Source of the DNA: CALKZN01 sp050633785
Lineage (GTDB): Bacteria; Pseudomonadota; Gammaproteobacteria; Arenicellales; Arenicellaceae
NCBI GenBank assembly: GCA_050633785.1
Contig: JBOEHE010000044.1
Coordinates: 1-64,000, forward strand
DNA: 64,000 nt
Direction of reading: 5' to 3'
The translations under genes and the position numbers were made by a program. Below are positions 35,001 to 44,181 of this stretch, in pieces. Every line of letters starts with the position of its first letter. Position 1 is the first letter of the stretch. The notes under the pieces were generated by a model, which saw only the letters and a list, made by a program, of their open reading frames with translations, did no database searches and had not been told where the DNA came from.

Positions 35001-38000
35001 CAACGCCAAGCCCTTGAGGAGAATGGTGAAGTAGGGTTGGCGTGGTCATTAGTTAGAGACTCTGGTGACCTTGAACAACGAGCATTGGTAACAGCCATGC
35101 CTGCCGTTCGAAATACAATGACCGACATACGCGTTGAGAAAGCTGCGGCGACAAGTCTTCATTTGGATTGTGCTGGACAAGAAGTGAAAGACAGAGCGAT
35201 GAAAATTTATTCCGCGAATATGAATGCGACTCTGTCTGCACAGGAGAGATCGTCTCTTGCGAGAAATGTTGGAGACGTGCATTTGGGGCAGGAATATGTC
35301 GAGAAAACGATTGAGTCTATCGAAAAAAATACCCCGATAGGCCAAGAAGACCTTACGGTTGCTAATGGTGTCGGCCTTCAGATGCAGAGATGGGCTGAGA
35401 TAGCGCCGCCTGAATTTGCTGATAGTGCAGTCAAGGGCGTACAGGCTAAGTACAATAATAGTTGGTTGGCGCCTAAAGGTAGCGATACACCGGTGGAATC
35501 TATTGAGTTTAGCGCAGCTAATGTGAACCCTTATGGGGCAGAAAACCCACTGAGTACGGAGCTCTATGGTGGCTTTAGTGCGTTGGTAGAGTTGGATCCT
35601 CAATTGGCAGGAGGCGTGGTCGATTGGATGGTAGAGCAAGATCATTTTTTCTATCACACATCTCAGTCAACTAATGTCAACTCATATCAGTCGGAGCGCC
35701 ATGCTGCTGTTATTGCCGCTGAAAAGGGCAATGGCACGAAATTGGCTGTGGCGATCAGTGAAAGTGATGAGCTATTTGAACGAGTAGCCGACAGAGAGTC
35801 AGTTGACTCATTAGCAATCGACCCTAATGGCACATTGTTCCATGAAACAACCGGTGAGTTGATCGATAAAGAAAGTCGTTTGCATATGGCGGCATGGGGG
35901 TTTAAGGATTCTTTGCCTGAGGCTAAAGAGAAACATGAGCAGTACCTTCTGAGTGCTAAGGAAGGTATGAAGTACAATGAATTTCAACGTAACCGTGAAG
36001 AATACTTTGACCTCTTTGAGGAATCGATGGTAGACGCTGATAATGTTGCTACCACTGTTAAGGTAACGAATGAAAAGGAATTGCGCGGCGTCGTTGAGAG
36101 TTCCTTGGGGCCCAATGCCGACCCAGAGGTCGTTGAGTCAGTTGTTGGCAAGATCCAACGAGAAAGTGGTGATGGTGAGTACACCATTACCTCTACACCT
36201 TATATCTACGAATCAACGAACCATGGGCGCATGATTCAGTCGGCTTTGTTTGAAATTCAGGTTGGCAATGATACGAAAGTGATTGATGGTGGAGCACTTG
36301 AGCGTGCGGTTGATCAAAATGGAGGCAAGGCAGTGTCGGCGGATGCCAATCATGATGGTTTGAGTTGGAAATACAGCAGTGTGGAAAACTTCATTGATGA
36401 CAATGATTTGGATACTGAAGGAACCATCCACTTTGCTGAGAGAAAAGACGGTGAGATAGTGGTCAAGGGTCGTCAGGCGGCTAAAGATACGTTCTGGGAA
36501 CGTAATTCAGTTTATGCTGATGCCTTTGCTGGTGTGGTTGCTGTTGGTGGCGTGGTGGCAGCGCCTTTTACGGCAGGGCAAAGTCTCTGGCTCACTTACG
36601 CTGCTACGGCCTATGGTGCCGGCAGAAGTGTGCAGGAGCTCAATGATATGGCGTCTCATGGTCAGAATTGGAAGTCGCTGAAAAACCCACGAGCGCGAGC
36701 GGCTTGGTTGGAACTTGGCACGGCTCCATTGGCCTTTACCGGCGCTACTGGTGTTTCATCAACGTTAAAGACGACAACGAAAGGTGCAAAAGTTGTACAG
36801 GGAACCACCACAGTGCTAAATAAGTCGTCGAAAGCGGCAACAACTGTAAAGGTGGGTACTAAGGTTGTTAATTCTAAGCCAGTTCAGTTTATTGATGCTG
36901 GTGTTGGTTTGGGCCAGATGGGTGAGCAGGGATATGCCATGACGACTAATTGGGATCAGATGAGTACGCAAGACAAAGGCTTGGCTTCTATGAATTTCGG
37001 TTTGGGTGCTTCTGGTTTTGCTACGCCGCTTGTGACTAATAGTAAAGCCGCTAAAAATGCACAGCAAAGACGTGCAGAGAAACAAGCGGCTGCCGGTCAG
37101 CCTCAGCAGGGCTTACAGGCAAATGATGGTAACCCCGTGTTAAAAGAGGGTGAACAAGACGTTACACAAAGTATGACTCTACATGATGCGCCAACTTCTG
37201 AGGATACTGGCACAGACGTTCCTGCAAGCGCAACGGCGAATAAGCCAGCGGCTCAGCAGAGCACTGCTCCAGGCAGCTCGGCTTCAGGTGATGCAGATAT
37301 AATTAATATTAGAAGGAATGAAGCTCGACTTGCGGTTGATCCAGACATTCTAGAGTCTTATGAAAACGCTAAGACACACGAAGATGTTCGGAGAATTTTT
37401 GAAGAAGAAGTTGGTGATGATCAGGTAGCGGCTCAAGTGTTAGTGGATGCCATTATGGATGGTGATAATGCAACAGGCCGTAAGTCATGGCTCGAAAACT
37501 ATGCAGCAACTGAAGGGAATAATACGGTTACACTTGCAATGATGACACGACATGGTGAACAACGAACAAAGCCTGCTGATGTCGTGAGACAAGAAGCGAA
37601 CCTCTCGCTTGTGGCGATGGGTGAAAAAAAACCTGGAAACACCCAAGTCATACCTTTTGATAATCCATATGACTCTTCTTTAGTCTGGCGTCCTGAGCCG
37701 GAGGCTAATATTGATGGGAAAATAGATTTCGATCATGAGCTTCCTCAAACAGTTAGGTTTATTAACAAACAAGGTGGTGGTGTATTAGAATTTAAAGATC
37801 ATCTGCCAGGAATTGAAGGATATTTCAAACCATCTACGGGTGGGGAAAAAATCCCCGTATCTTTTAAAAATAAAAGTGACGCAAAAAGCCTGAAAAACAT
37901 ATTTCGAGAAATTAGAAATAATGGAAACACCATAAAAAAACAGGCAGGAACAAATGGCCTTCCCGATGATACGCCCGATAAAGCTGTTATAAATGTCATA

Positions 38001-41000
38001 GCGCCTCAATATGATGTTCTGCAAACAATCGAGTTTGTGAATCAAAGTCAATCGAACATATTTCCTGACAACGTATTTGAGCAAATTCAGCTAGATGTAA
38101 AAAATGGGATGGCTGTTTTTGATTCGATTCGAAAAGAAATAAATGGGGAAGACGTTATCATTGGTTGGGAGTTTACCGCCAGAGACCATGCTGGAAATGC
38201 GTTTTTTCCTGAACCTCAGAAAATATATCGAGCTACAGCGCCAACGACTACTATTAATAATGGTCAAACTTCTAATATTTCAGAGTATGGAGGTAATGAA
38301 AGTAGTGTGAGCCGATCACCAGCTTCAGCTGATCGGTTGATAGCCCCTTCCAATTTCGATCCAAAAACGGGTCAGATTAGCGGTATGAATGGTGGCGATA
38401 TAGATATGGATAATCTAGTGTATAGCGCTGCCAAAACAACGGATGGTATGAAAGAGCATGAAGCACGTGCACTCGATCAAAAACCGATTCTAATCGATCA
38501 TGAATCGCAGGTTCTTCACCCAAAATCTTACGATAAAAATATGACTGAACCTGAAGTTGAAGCTCTGCTTGCATCAAGTGAAGGTTCTGATTTGCAGAGT
38601 ACCAAACAACTTGTTCATAGCATTGAGCAGAGCGCTAACCCAGATCATATCAGAGCTCTGGATAACTTTACTGCAGATGTCCCGATTAATATTAGCCTTG
38701 CTAAGTTTCTGAACCGTGCAGAGGATGGTGATGCTGATGCGATGATGCTGGCAACCGCTGATGTGGATACTGAAGCACGTCAACATCTTGCTGATCAGCT
38801 TTTACTAGCCGCTAATGAGTACCTTGAAAATACTGATAACCCTAGCTTTGACTTTGTTCGTTTGATTGAGGATCCTAAAGACCTTGCTGATATCCAACCT
38901 TCGGATAACGCATTGATCATTTCTGACCTTCCTCAGGGTTTGCTGTTCGCATCCAATGATTTTCATGCTCATCCGACGGATTACAGTCGTCGTCTATTGG
39001 AAAAAGCGTATGAGAATCCGGCTAAGTCTTATCTAAACAGAAAGAGTGGTGACGAAGCTCAGGTTTTGGAAAAGACATTGCTTAACTTGTTGTCTAACTC
39101 CAATGGTCGTATCCTTGTTTCGATGATACCGCAGAGGTGTTGTGGTTCGTCAACGCATTGGAATAGCGTAGTCGCCAATGAACTAACGCTGAAGGGTTCG
39201 ACGCAGTTAGATAGACAACTGGGCGCTGACTTTGAAGCGGTCAATGACATTGACCAAGTGATGTATAATGGCGTACCTATCAGAGGCTTGGAAAAGGTTG
39301 CTGCGGTAATCCGCACTCTAAGCCCTGATGAGGTGGCTAGTGATGTTCACGGCTATGTTGCTTCTTTGGACGGACCCAAACAGAAAGAGGTATTAGAATC
39401 CTTAGGTATTGTGAGTGATCCGGAGGAGTTTCTTCGTATTAACCAAGCGGACTTGTATCGAGCTATTGGTCAGGATGGGATTAACGTTAATGTGGCGGTA
39501 AAAGTTACTCAGGATCATGTTAGATCGTTGCCAACACGGACGCAGAAAAAGTTATTAGCAGAGAACGATATTATCACTGAACAAGATAGTTTAGGTCGTC
39601 TGAGGGCCGAGCAGGTGGACGCTGCTATCGAGCGTTCTATTAAATCTTTAAAGCCGCATGAGCGCAAGCCGTTATTACGAGACTTGGGTGTTGCCAATGA
39701 TCCGCATAATGAATTGTATAAGGCAATTTATGAGGACACGATGGGTCCTGATGTAGTAGTCGACGCTGCTCAGAGGCATATCAAGGCGTTGCCACGAAAA
39801 GAACAGAGAACGTTATTAAAAACACTATCTATCGATGCTGATACCGGCAACCGGTTCCGCATGGACGAAGCAAAGATGGACGCTGTGATCAAAGATTATG
39901 TTGAGAGTTTCCAACCATATAATCAGAAACAGTTATTGCGCAAGATGGGCATTGCGGTTGACTGGGTTGAACGTGTGAATGCAAAGCCTCAAGAAACGGT
40001 TCAGCTGATGGGTAAAATCCTCATCCCAGAAGTAACTTTGGGTAGAGGGTCTGCAGTTGCAGCGCAAATAGAACCGACGTTGACAGCTCTAGGTCTTGCT
40101 GACAATCAATTGCAGGAAGGTATTGCCATAGATGATGTCAGGGCTCTTATTGGCGAGAATAGTGATCTGGATAAGTTTGCGTTTTCACAGCTGTTAGAGT
40201 CAGTAGAAACAGATGATGGAATGACCAATACGGTTAAAAATGCATTGAAAGATTATGATGTTGAATTGCGTGACCAAGATGTCGATTTTCTAAAAGGCCT
40301 GGGAATTACACCTCGAGATATTAGCATTAACAACGGCACTGAATATGGCATGAATCGTGGTGAACTCCGTTCATGGTTAGATGGTTTGGATTCGGATCAA
40401 AGAGTGGATGTGCTGAAGGCTGTTCATAGTGTTGATAGCGAAGATATAGGTCTTGGTATGAGGGGAGTGTATGGCCCCGCGGCTTATGTGCGCACAATGT
40501 CACTGGAGTTCCCGGGGGTTTTCCGATCAATTGGGGAAATTACCGGAAACAAAGAAGGGGTATCCGTTCAATTAGGCCCTGAATCTTGGGATGTTTCCAG
40601 CAAAAAATTTCAGGGTTTGTTGCATTTTCTCAGTGAGACAGGAATGCCAATTCTATTCCACAATGATTGGGGTGTACCTGGAATGCACAATGAAACCGGG
40701 CGATTGACAGGCAAAATATCCGGTTATGAGTACTTTTATGACATGCTTGACGTCTTGGAAAATTTTCCTGATGCTAAGATTGTTTTTGCTCATACGGGTA
40801 TCGGACGTTTTCACAGACCGGATATTTCCTTACAGTACGCAAAAGGCAGTTTTGTTATCAAAGAGTTAGATTCACATGGACATGACCACGGTCACGATCA
40901 TGGACATAACCACGGTCATGCGTTAGGAAGTTTAAAGGAGGGTGATGGACCTGTACATATTAAGCTTGGTGAGTCAGATGTCGCCGTAGAATATGCAAAA

Positions 41001-43625
41001 GACGATATCGTTATCAAAGACTTAGGTGGCAATATTATCAAACGGTTAGATAAGGACAGTGTCGAGAATTTGAAAGAAAATCTTGAGCCTTTGACGGTTG
41101 AGCTTAGCGAAACGGAAGTCAAAGTTGAATATGAGAGAAAAGATATTGTTGTCAAAGGCATGGATGGCGAACCGATAAAAGATCAGAATGGTAATAATGT
41201 TGTGTTAGAAAATCATGAAGCGCCAGTGCATGTGCATAAGCTTTATGAATTATTTGATAGGCTTCCTTGGGCCAGAGCGGATTTGTCTTGGACAGATGTC
41301 GCCCAAGCGGTTACTCAAACCCCTGAGATACGGGATCACTTAGCGCACTTTATGTATCATAATCAAGATAGGTTGATTGCTGGTACAGATACGGTGAAGC
41401 CAGCTTCCCGTGCGCATTATATGCAATATCTCAAACAGATCAGTCCTCTTATTGGTAAATTGGCTTTAGCAGATAATAAAGCTAAGGGTAATGAGGCGTC
41501 GTTTAAGTTTTTGGTGCAGAATTTCAATGATGTGATAGATCCGGGCAGACAATCCATTATTCGTTGGACAGAGCAAACAATGGCGAAAGAAGCCGGTATT
41601 GATCTTGCTGCATTGCGGAAAGAGCACAATCAGGAGATGTTGCAAGTCAGTGAATTGAAATCGATGATTCGTGATGGAGGAAAAGGGGGGGATGGAGTTG
41701 CTTCGCTGCTTGGTCGTACTGAGCCAGATGCTTCTCCCAAAGCCATTTTGAAGCATCATTCGGATGAACTCGATGTGCTGAGTCAACTGGAAAAAAGAGA
41801 CTCAACGGTTATCGCTGATATGGTGGATAAGGGTTATGACATTATTGCAGAAAATGCAGAAGCAAGACTCGATACTTGGGGCAAGAAGCAATTGGCTGAC
41901 GGTAAATTAACGCAAGCCCGAGTTGATCAGCTTAAGGATCGGTATCTGAATTTTATTCGGGTAAAAGAAGAACGTGTTCTTGCAGCAGAGCCGGCGGAAA
42001 TCGGTACAGCTGAAAAGATCAAGAAGATGTGGCGGCGTGAAGATGAAATTTCTTCCCATCACGATCGAATCGTGGCCGAGCAACAAATGTCGTTTGATGA
42101 CTGGACGAAAAAACTGTACGAAACTGAAGCTCAGGGCGATATAAATAAACTGCGTGAATCCAGCGGGTATAAGGATGAATACGCAAAAGTTGAAGAAGGA
42201 TTTGTTAATAAGCATGCAGACTCTGACTCTTCTAGCAAACAGGTTGATCATAGAGGGGAGGTGGCTCGAGTTGGTGAGAAGACTAGTGGTGGTACAACTC
42301 AGGTTGATTCAAACGTGCGGAAGAAAATCATTCGCGACACTGTCGCTACATTTGGCACGACCATTGCCGGCATGACAGGCTTGCATCTAGCTGGAGTAAC
42401 CGTTCCGGCCGATGTTAATGCCGCGGCCTTTTTTGCTCGTGGTGCTTCTGGCAAGTTGAAATCAGAGTTGAATCAAAGGTGGACGGAGGTCTACGAAGGC
42501 GTAACTGAGCTTAATATTGCACCAGACAGCCAGACAAAATACAGCATGCATGAGCGGTTGGATAAATTTTTGGATCATTTGGTCAAACATCAAAAAGAGT
42601 TTAAGGTTGATCCGACTCAAGTTTTTGCAGCAGAACGGCTTATTCGCCAATTTGAAGTTGATTTCAATGCAATTATTCATAAGAGTGAAGGGGATCATAG
42701 GAATCTAAATGACAATCTAAAGACCAACTTGGTAGCGGAAGTCAGCCGGTTACAAGCTACGCTTGATAGAGTGTTAGGCTTTGGTTTTGCAAGCATTAGT
42801 CCGACAGACAGCAGAACTAAGCTTGGAAAAGCATTGAATGCCACTGCTGTAGGTACTCTAGGGGTGAATGTCTTTAACTCGGCTCAATGGGGTGGGGGTA
42901 AAGTAAAAGATTTGAATCATGCTGTTAACAGGATGTTGATTGATGGAGGAATGGATCCTAGTAAGATGCTGGAAGGAGGAATGGAGCTTAATAACGTCCT
43001 TAGTGGTGCTAATAGTGCATCTGATGCTGCCTTTAACACTGCTTTTGGTGCCGCTAATACCGGAGCATTGTGGCTTGGTATTCGACGTTTAATCGCGAGT
43101 ACGAAGGGTGTAGGCACAGATACTCGATCGATGCAAAAGCTGGAAAGGAATATCTTCAAGACGTATACCGCTGCCACTGCTGCATGGGTGGCTAAAGATG
43201 GTACAGCCATGGCAGAGTCCTTAATAGCGAATGGTTTTATACCTTCAGGGGAGACGGCGATTCTTTTAGCTAAAATGGGCGTAGACGGACTATTCCTTAA
43301 GAAGTTGTATGCTGCTACTAAGGATGCGTCTGCGCCAACGCAGGGCGGTCGTGGATTGCCGCCATCAGCACGTAATAAAACAGCTGGAGTGGTTGGTGCG
43401 GTGTTGGCAACGAGGATGGCTCTGGAGATTTTAGCAAATCAGCCTGAGTTTGAAGAGGAGGCAAATGAGTTAGTCAAGATTTTGGAAGAAAACGTGAAAA
43501 CTGTGGTGTCTGATTTTCTATCGCTAGATGAAAGCGATGAAGGTCTTAAGGGTGATTCTTCTACTTCTACTACTGTTCTAGTTAGTGGCACAACCACACC
43601 TATCATTCCCTCTACTACTAACTAA
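32097..43625 (+). CDS. Giant multidomain protein, candidate T3SS effector/toxin
   Basis: A 3842-aa protein (about 420 kDa) starting at GTG with GGAGA upstream. There is no signal peptide; the N-terminus is Ser/Thr-rich and carries a 32-residue duplication (AGEHFSNLVAL at 34, AGEQFSDLVAL at 66). Then: an EEMGH domain (Glu199-His203); a basic, Pro-rich region (about 265-690) with repeated YGPPAPKP; a hydrophobic DUF4781-like part (about 1475-1560); a linker (1660-1735). An amidohydrolase-2-like barrel is split in two: DFHAHP (His2290, His2292), then a repeat-bearing insertion (about 2420-2620), FHNDW (about 2850), FAHTGIGR (about 2896), a His-rich stretch (2927-2941), LSWTDV and IAGTD (Asp3098). 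The C-terminus is helical and hydrophobic and ends Thr-rich. Position after sctU suggests a secreted effector. Domain names are by eye; function is inference. Confidence 0.85.
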   Translation: MSYTINKTDNSKAIPSVKAPEVATVTPSAKTRQAGEHFSNLVALARKEQQGGVIPSPAKSESTTKAGEQFSDLVALSKNEPKGSVTPEKQALASVVDETQKVLVPLAQDKTAFDNMLKQSFGDQFDAGKAEALRQQILKGDFSWAPKVQLLDSNQLGDTSGMQQPGQGFGAYSKSNDTIYLDRELVNSDAAQAKGVLLEEMGHAIDARINTTDAKGDEGEIFAKLASGEKISADQMQALKSENDKGILKIDGKEVEVEYFYKSPRAIEGPVRRRSRRFGLPTHFPRRTRRFGLPASFPSRTKRPKRKPVVYGPPAPKPIPKPRRKPVVYGPPAPKPAPKPMPTVFNPSTPFVFGAPAIQSRPSVFGFPALTKPTTRTSASPSRDPNTYRAAGHDPAEANNPFSRVNPRNPSGPLMQGPFRTDYEPTVSKPIFGPPAPSKPKPPIVADNQEIAITDKLVYTTHDGTPQYSMEITVGGETLTVDRRTANNIRRRASNEDITIQQRSVVPSPIFGPANPYQRPASPFQSPLFWRPPLQRPISPFPSQPASDLRTVIKVGDDEIHLDAESIERINDGDLTPIAEKLYIPSQLEREDPATYEFGEKLIGPEAMDPDLDAMTPMDRQFYENDVMSYIMFRHSGIKDIRIEETQRTPVQPFMQSPSTQSPFMQPPFASPFPPKKPAISPYVAAPPPKTAATTDMKVTYGTNNESIALDSATVEQIFDEREARGEDSIGGAEMVATLKAVLPVEELRADKEFQVALGESMDNRTTYTREKMEQQIAAGDKEGAVQTLVHSGRYVYGESERLWQTVGAPLLITEGDPVDGRMPNVISIGAPTEGGPVDGEMPRWITVAEGPPVPQDGSLDGELPTFEMYMKEYEIYHAASIAEELEADAMSKVDDPFVFDTTTYALHERWGTDAGGGKGASSIEKGIASQGGPLTALLQKEDIRIKRTADGDIAVSQGGRKVSLNSEQRQALEENGEVGLAWSLVRDSGDLEQRALVTAMPAVRNTMTDIRVEKAAATSLHLDCAGQEVKDRAMKIYSANMNATLSAQERSSLARNVGDVHLGQEYVEKTIESIEKNTPIGQEDLTVANGVGLQMQRWAEIAPPEFADSAVKGVQAKYNNSWLAPKGSDTPVESIEFSAANVNPYGAENPLSTELYGGFSALVELDPQLAGGVVDWMVEQDHFFYHTSQSTNVNSYQSERHAAVIAAEKGNGTKLAVAISESDELFERVADRESVDSLAIDPNGTLFHETTGELIDKESRLHMAAWGFKDSLPEAKEKHEQYLLSAKEGMKYNEFQRNREEYFDLFEESMVDADNVATTVKVTNEKELRGVVESSLGPNADPEVVESVVGKIQRESGDGEYTITSTPYIYESTNHGRMIQSALFEIQVGNDTKVIDGGALERAVDQNGGKAVSADANHDGLSWKYSSVENFIDDNDLDTEGTIHFAERKDGEIVVKGRQAAKDTFWERNSVYADAFAGVVAVGGVVAAPFTAGQSLWLTYAATAYGAGRSVQELNDMASHGQNWKSLKNPRARAAWLELGTAPLAFTGATGVSSTLKTTTKGAKVVQGTTTVLNKSSKAATTVKVGTKVVNSKPVQFIDAGVGLGQMGEQGYAMTTNWDQMSTQDKGLASMNFGLGASGFATPLVTNSKAAKNAQQRRAEKQAAAGQPQQGLQANDGNPVLKEGEQDVTQSMTLHDAPTSEDTGTDVPASATANKPAAQQSTAPGSSASGDADIINIRRNEARLAVDPDILESYENAKTHEDVRRIFEEEVGDDQVAAQVLVDAIMDGDNATGRKSWLENYAATEGNNTVTLAMMTRHGEQRTKPADVVRQEANLSLVAMGEKKPGNTQVIPFDNPYDSSLVWRPEPEANIDGKIDFDHELPQTVRFINKQGGGVLEFKDHLPGIEGYFKPSTGGEKIPVSFKNKSDAKSLKNIFREIRNNGNTIKKQAGTNGLPDDTPDKAVINVIAPQYDVLQTIEFVNQSQSNIFPDNVFEQIQLDVKNGMAVFDSIRKEINGEDVIIGWEFTARDHAGNAFFPEPQKIYRATAPTTTINNGQTSNISEYGGNESSVSRSPASADRLIAPSNFDPKTGQISGMNGGDIDMDNLVYSAAKTTDGMKEHEARALDQKPILIDHESQVLHPKSYDKNMTEPEVEALLASSEGSDLQSTKQLVHSIEQSANPDHIRALDNFTADVPINISLAKFLNRAEDGDADAMMLATADVDTEARQHLADQLLLAANEYLENTDNPSFDFVRLIEDPKDLADIQPSDNALIISDLPQGLLFASNDFHAHPTDYSRRLLEKAYENPAKSYLNRKSGDEAQVLEKTLLNLLSNSNGRILVSMIPQRCCGSSTHWNSVVANELTLKGSTQLDRQLGADFEAVNDIDQVMYNGVPIRGLEKVAAVIRTLSPDEVASDVHGYVASLDGPKQKEVLESLGIVSDPEEFLRINQADLYRAIGQDGINVNVAVKVTQDHVRSLPTRTQKKLLAENDIITEQDSLGRLRAEQVDAAIERSIKSLKPHERKPLLRDLGVANDPHNELYKAIYEDTMGPDVVVDAAQRHIKALPRKEQRTLLKTLSIDADTGNRFRMDEAKMDAVIKDYVESFQPYNQKQLLRKMGIAVDWVERVNAKPQETVQLMGKILIPEVTLGRGSAVAAQIEPTLTALGLADNQLQEGIAIDDVRALIGENSDLDKFAFSQLLESVETDDGMTNTVKNALKDYDVELRDQDVDFLKGLGITPRDISINNGTEYGMNRGELRSWLDGLDSDQRVDVLKAVHSVDSEDIGLGMRGVYGPAAYVRTMSLEFPGVFRSIGEITGNKEGVSVQLGPESWDVSSKKFQGLLHFLSETGMPILFHNDWGVPGMHNETGRLTGKISGYEYFYDMLDVLENFPDAKIVFAHTGIGRFHRPDISLQYAKGSFVIKELDSHGHDHGHDHGHNHGHALGSLKEGDGPVHIKLGESDVAVEYAKDDIVIKDLGGNIIKRLDKDSVENLKENLEPLTVELSETEVKVEYERKDIVVKGMDGEPIKDQNGNNVVLENHEAPVHVHKLYELFDRLPWARADLSWTDVAQAVTQTPEIRDHLAHFMYHNQDRLIAGTDTVKPASRAHYMQYLKQISPLIGKLALADNKAKGNEASFKFLVQNFNDVIDPGRQSIIRWTEQTMAKEAGIDLAALRKEHNQEMLQVSELKSMIRDGGKGGDGVASLLGRTEPDASPKAILKHHSDELDVLSQLEKRDSTVIADMVDKGYDIIAENAEARLDTWGKKQLADGKLTQARVDQLKDRYLNFIRVKEERVLAAEPAEIGTAEKIKKMWRREDEISSHHDRIVAEQQMSFDDWTKKLYETEAQGDINKLRESSGYKDEYAKVEEGFVNKHADSDSSSKQVDHRGEVARVGEKTSGGTTQVDSNVRKKIIRDTVATFGTTIAGMTGLHLAGVTVPADVNAAAFFARGASGKLKSELNQRWTEVYEGVTELNIAPDSQTKYSMHERLDKFLDHLVKHQKEFKVDPTQVFAAERLIRQFEVDFNAIIHKSEGDHRNLNDNLKTNLVAEVSRLQATLDRVLGFGFASISPTDSRTKLGKALNATAVGTLGVNVFNSAQWGGGKVKDLNHAVNRMLIDGGMDPSKMLEGGMELNNVLSGANSASDAAFNTAFGAANTGALWLGIRRLIASTKGVGTDTRSMQKLERNIFKTYTAATAAWVAKDGTAMAESLIANGFIPSGETAILLAKMGVDGLFLKKLYAATKDASAPTQGGRGLPPSARNKTAGVVGAVLATRMALEILANQPEFEEEANELVKILEENVKTVVSDFLSLDESDEGLKGDSSTSTTVLVSGTTTPIIPSTTN
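39354..39956 (+). repeat. Tandem helical repeats inside the giant protein
   Basis: Five degenerate copies of a roughly 20-residue core, starting near residues 2420, 2474, 2514, 2560 and 2600 (40-54 residues apart). Examples are YVASLDGPKQKEVLESLGI, HIKALPRKEQRTLLKTLSI and YVESFQPYNQKQLLRKMGI. The consensus is aromatic/Ile-x-x-Leu-x-Pro-x-x-x-Lys-x-x-Leu-Leu. A possible sixth copy (LDGLDSDQRVDVLKAV) lies near 40375. They interrupt the amidohydrolase-like domain. Confidence 0.7.
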
Positions 43626-44181
43626 ATCCGATGTTGATTCAACGGCAGACAGTGTGGTCAGCAGCAATGATGCTACTGACCCAGATGCAAATCGACTTTG
43701 ATCAGCAATTGAAACTGGTTAATCGCGGGCAAGCTGAGCTGTGACAATCAAATATCATGTAGCTATCATGGTCGTTTCCATTGGTGGTGATATCCAGCTC
43801 GCGAAAAGAGACTGTAAATTTTGCTGTGTATTCAGGTGTTGTGCAACTGGGGTAAGCAACTTGCTTGTGGATAGACCGTAGGAAACTCATTCTAATAGAC
43901 TTATTTCCGGCCTTTCCCTTATGTCTATTAGTTCCATCATTTTTCCCGCTTGGAATAATTGTGCTTAGTTTTTCTAGGGGGAAGGCCCGTCGGGTAACAA
44001 TAAGGCTGTTGCCTTCATATATGAGCCCACCTACATTTTGTTGATCCAAGAATGTAATGTTTCCCGGTTGCATCTCACCTTTGCAGCAACTCGCTTCAGC
44101 CAGTTTTTAACTGACCAGAGTATTGTGTTTTTTTATCAAAATGGTTTTGGGTATTTTGAGTATATAGTTGGTCGAAAGAAA
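43626..44181. other. Degenerate interval after the giant gene
   Basis: 556 bases with no secure gene. Directly after the giant gene's stop, another frame continues as an acidic 22-residue tail (SDVDSTADSVVSSNDATDPD plus a few residues) ending in TGA at about 43701. A minus-strand transposase relic lies at 44031-44128. A 123-codon minus-strand ORF (43702-44073) overlaps the relic and is not accepted as a gene. Confidence 0.5.
44031..44128 (-). pseudogene. Possible relic of an IS3-type OrfA transposase
   Basis: On the minus strand this frame reads LWSVKNWLKRVAAKVRCN followed by RETLHSWINKM and a stop. This resembles the helix-turn-helix end of IS3-family OrfA proteins (AI-x-x-IA-x-K-x-GC-x-x-ETL-x-x-W). 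Only about 30 codons remain, and no partner OrfB or inverted repeats are seen. The similarity is judged by eye, so confidence is modest. Confidence 0.4.

Noticed and set aside
40875..40919. His-coding CAT/CAC repeat considered as a DNA repeat or CRISPR-like unit
   Set aside because: It is in-frame codon repetition (His-Gly-His-Asp) within a long ORF, with no spacer structure.
43702..44073. 123-codon minus-strand ORF after the giant gene
   Set aside because: It overlaps a better-supported transposase relic in another frame, has no recognisable domain, and the same frame upstream contains stops. The AAAGGTGAG before its ATG is the only point in favour.
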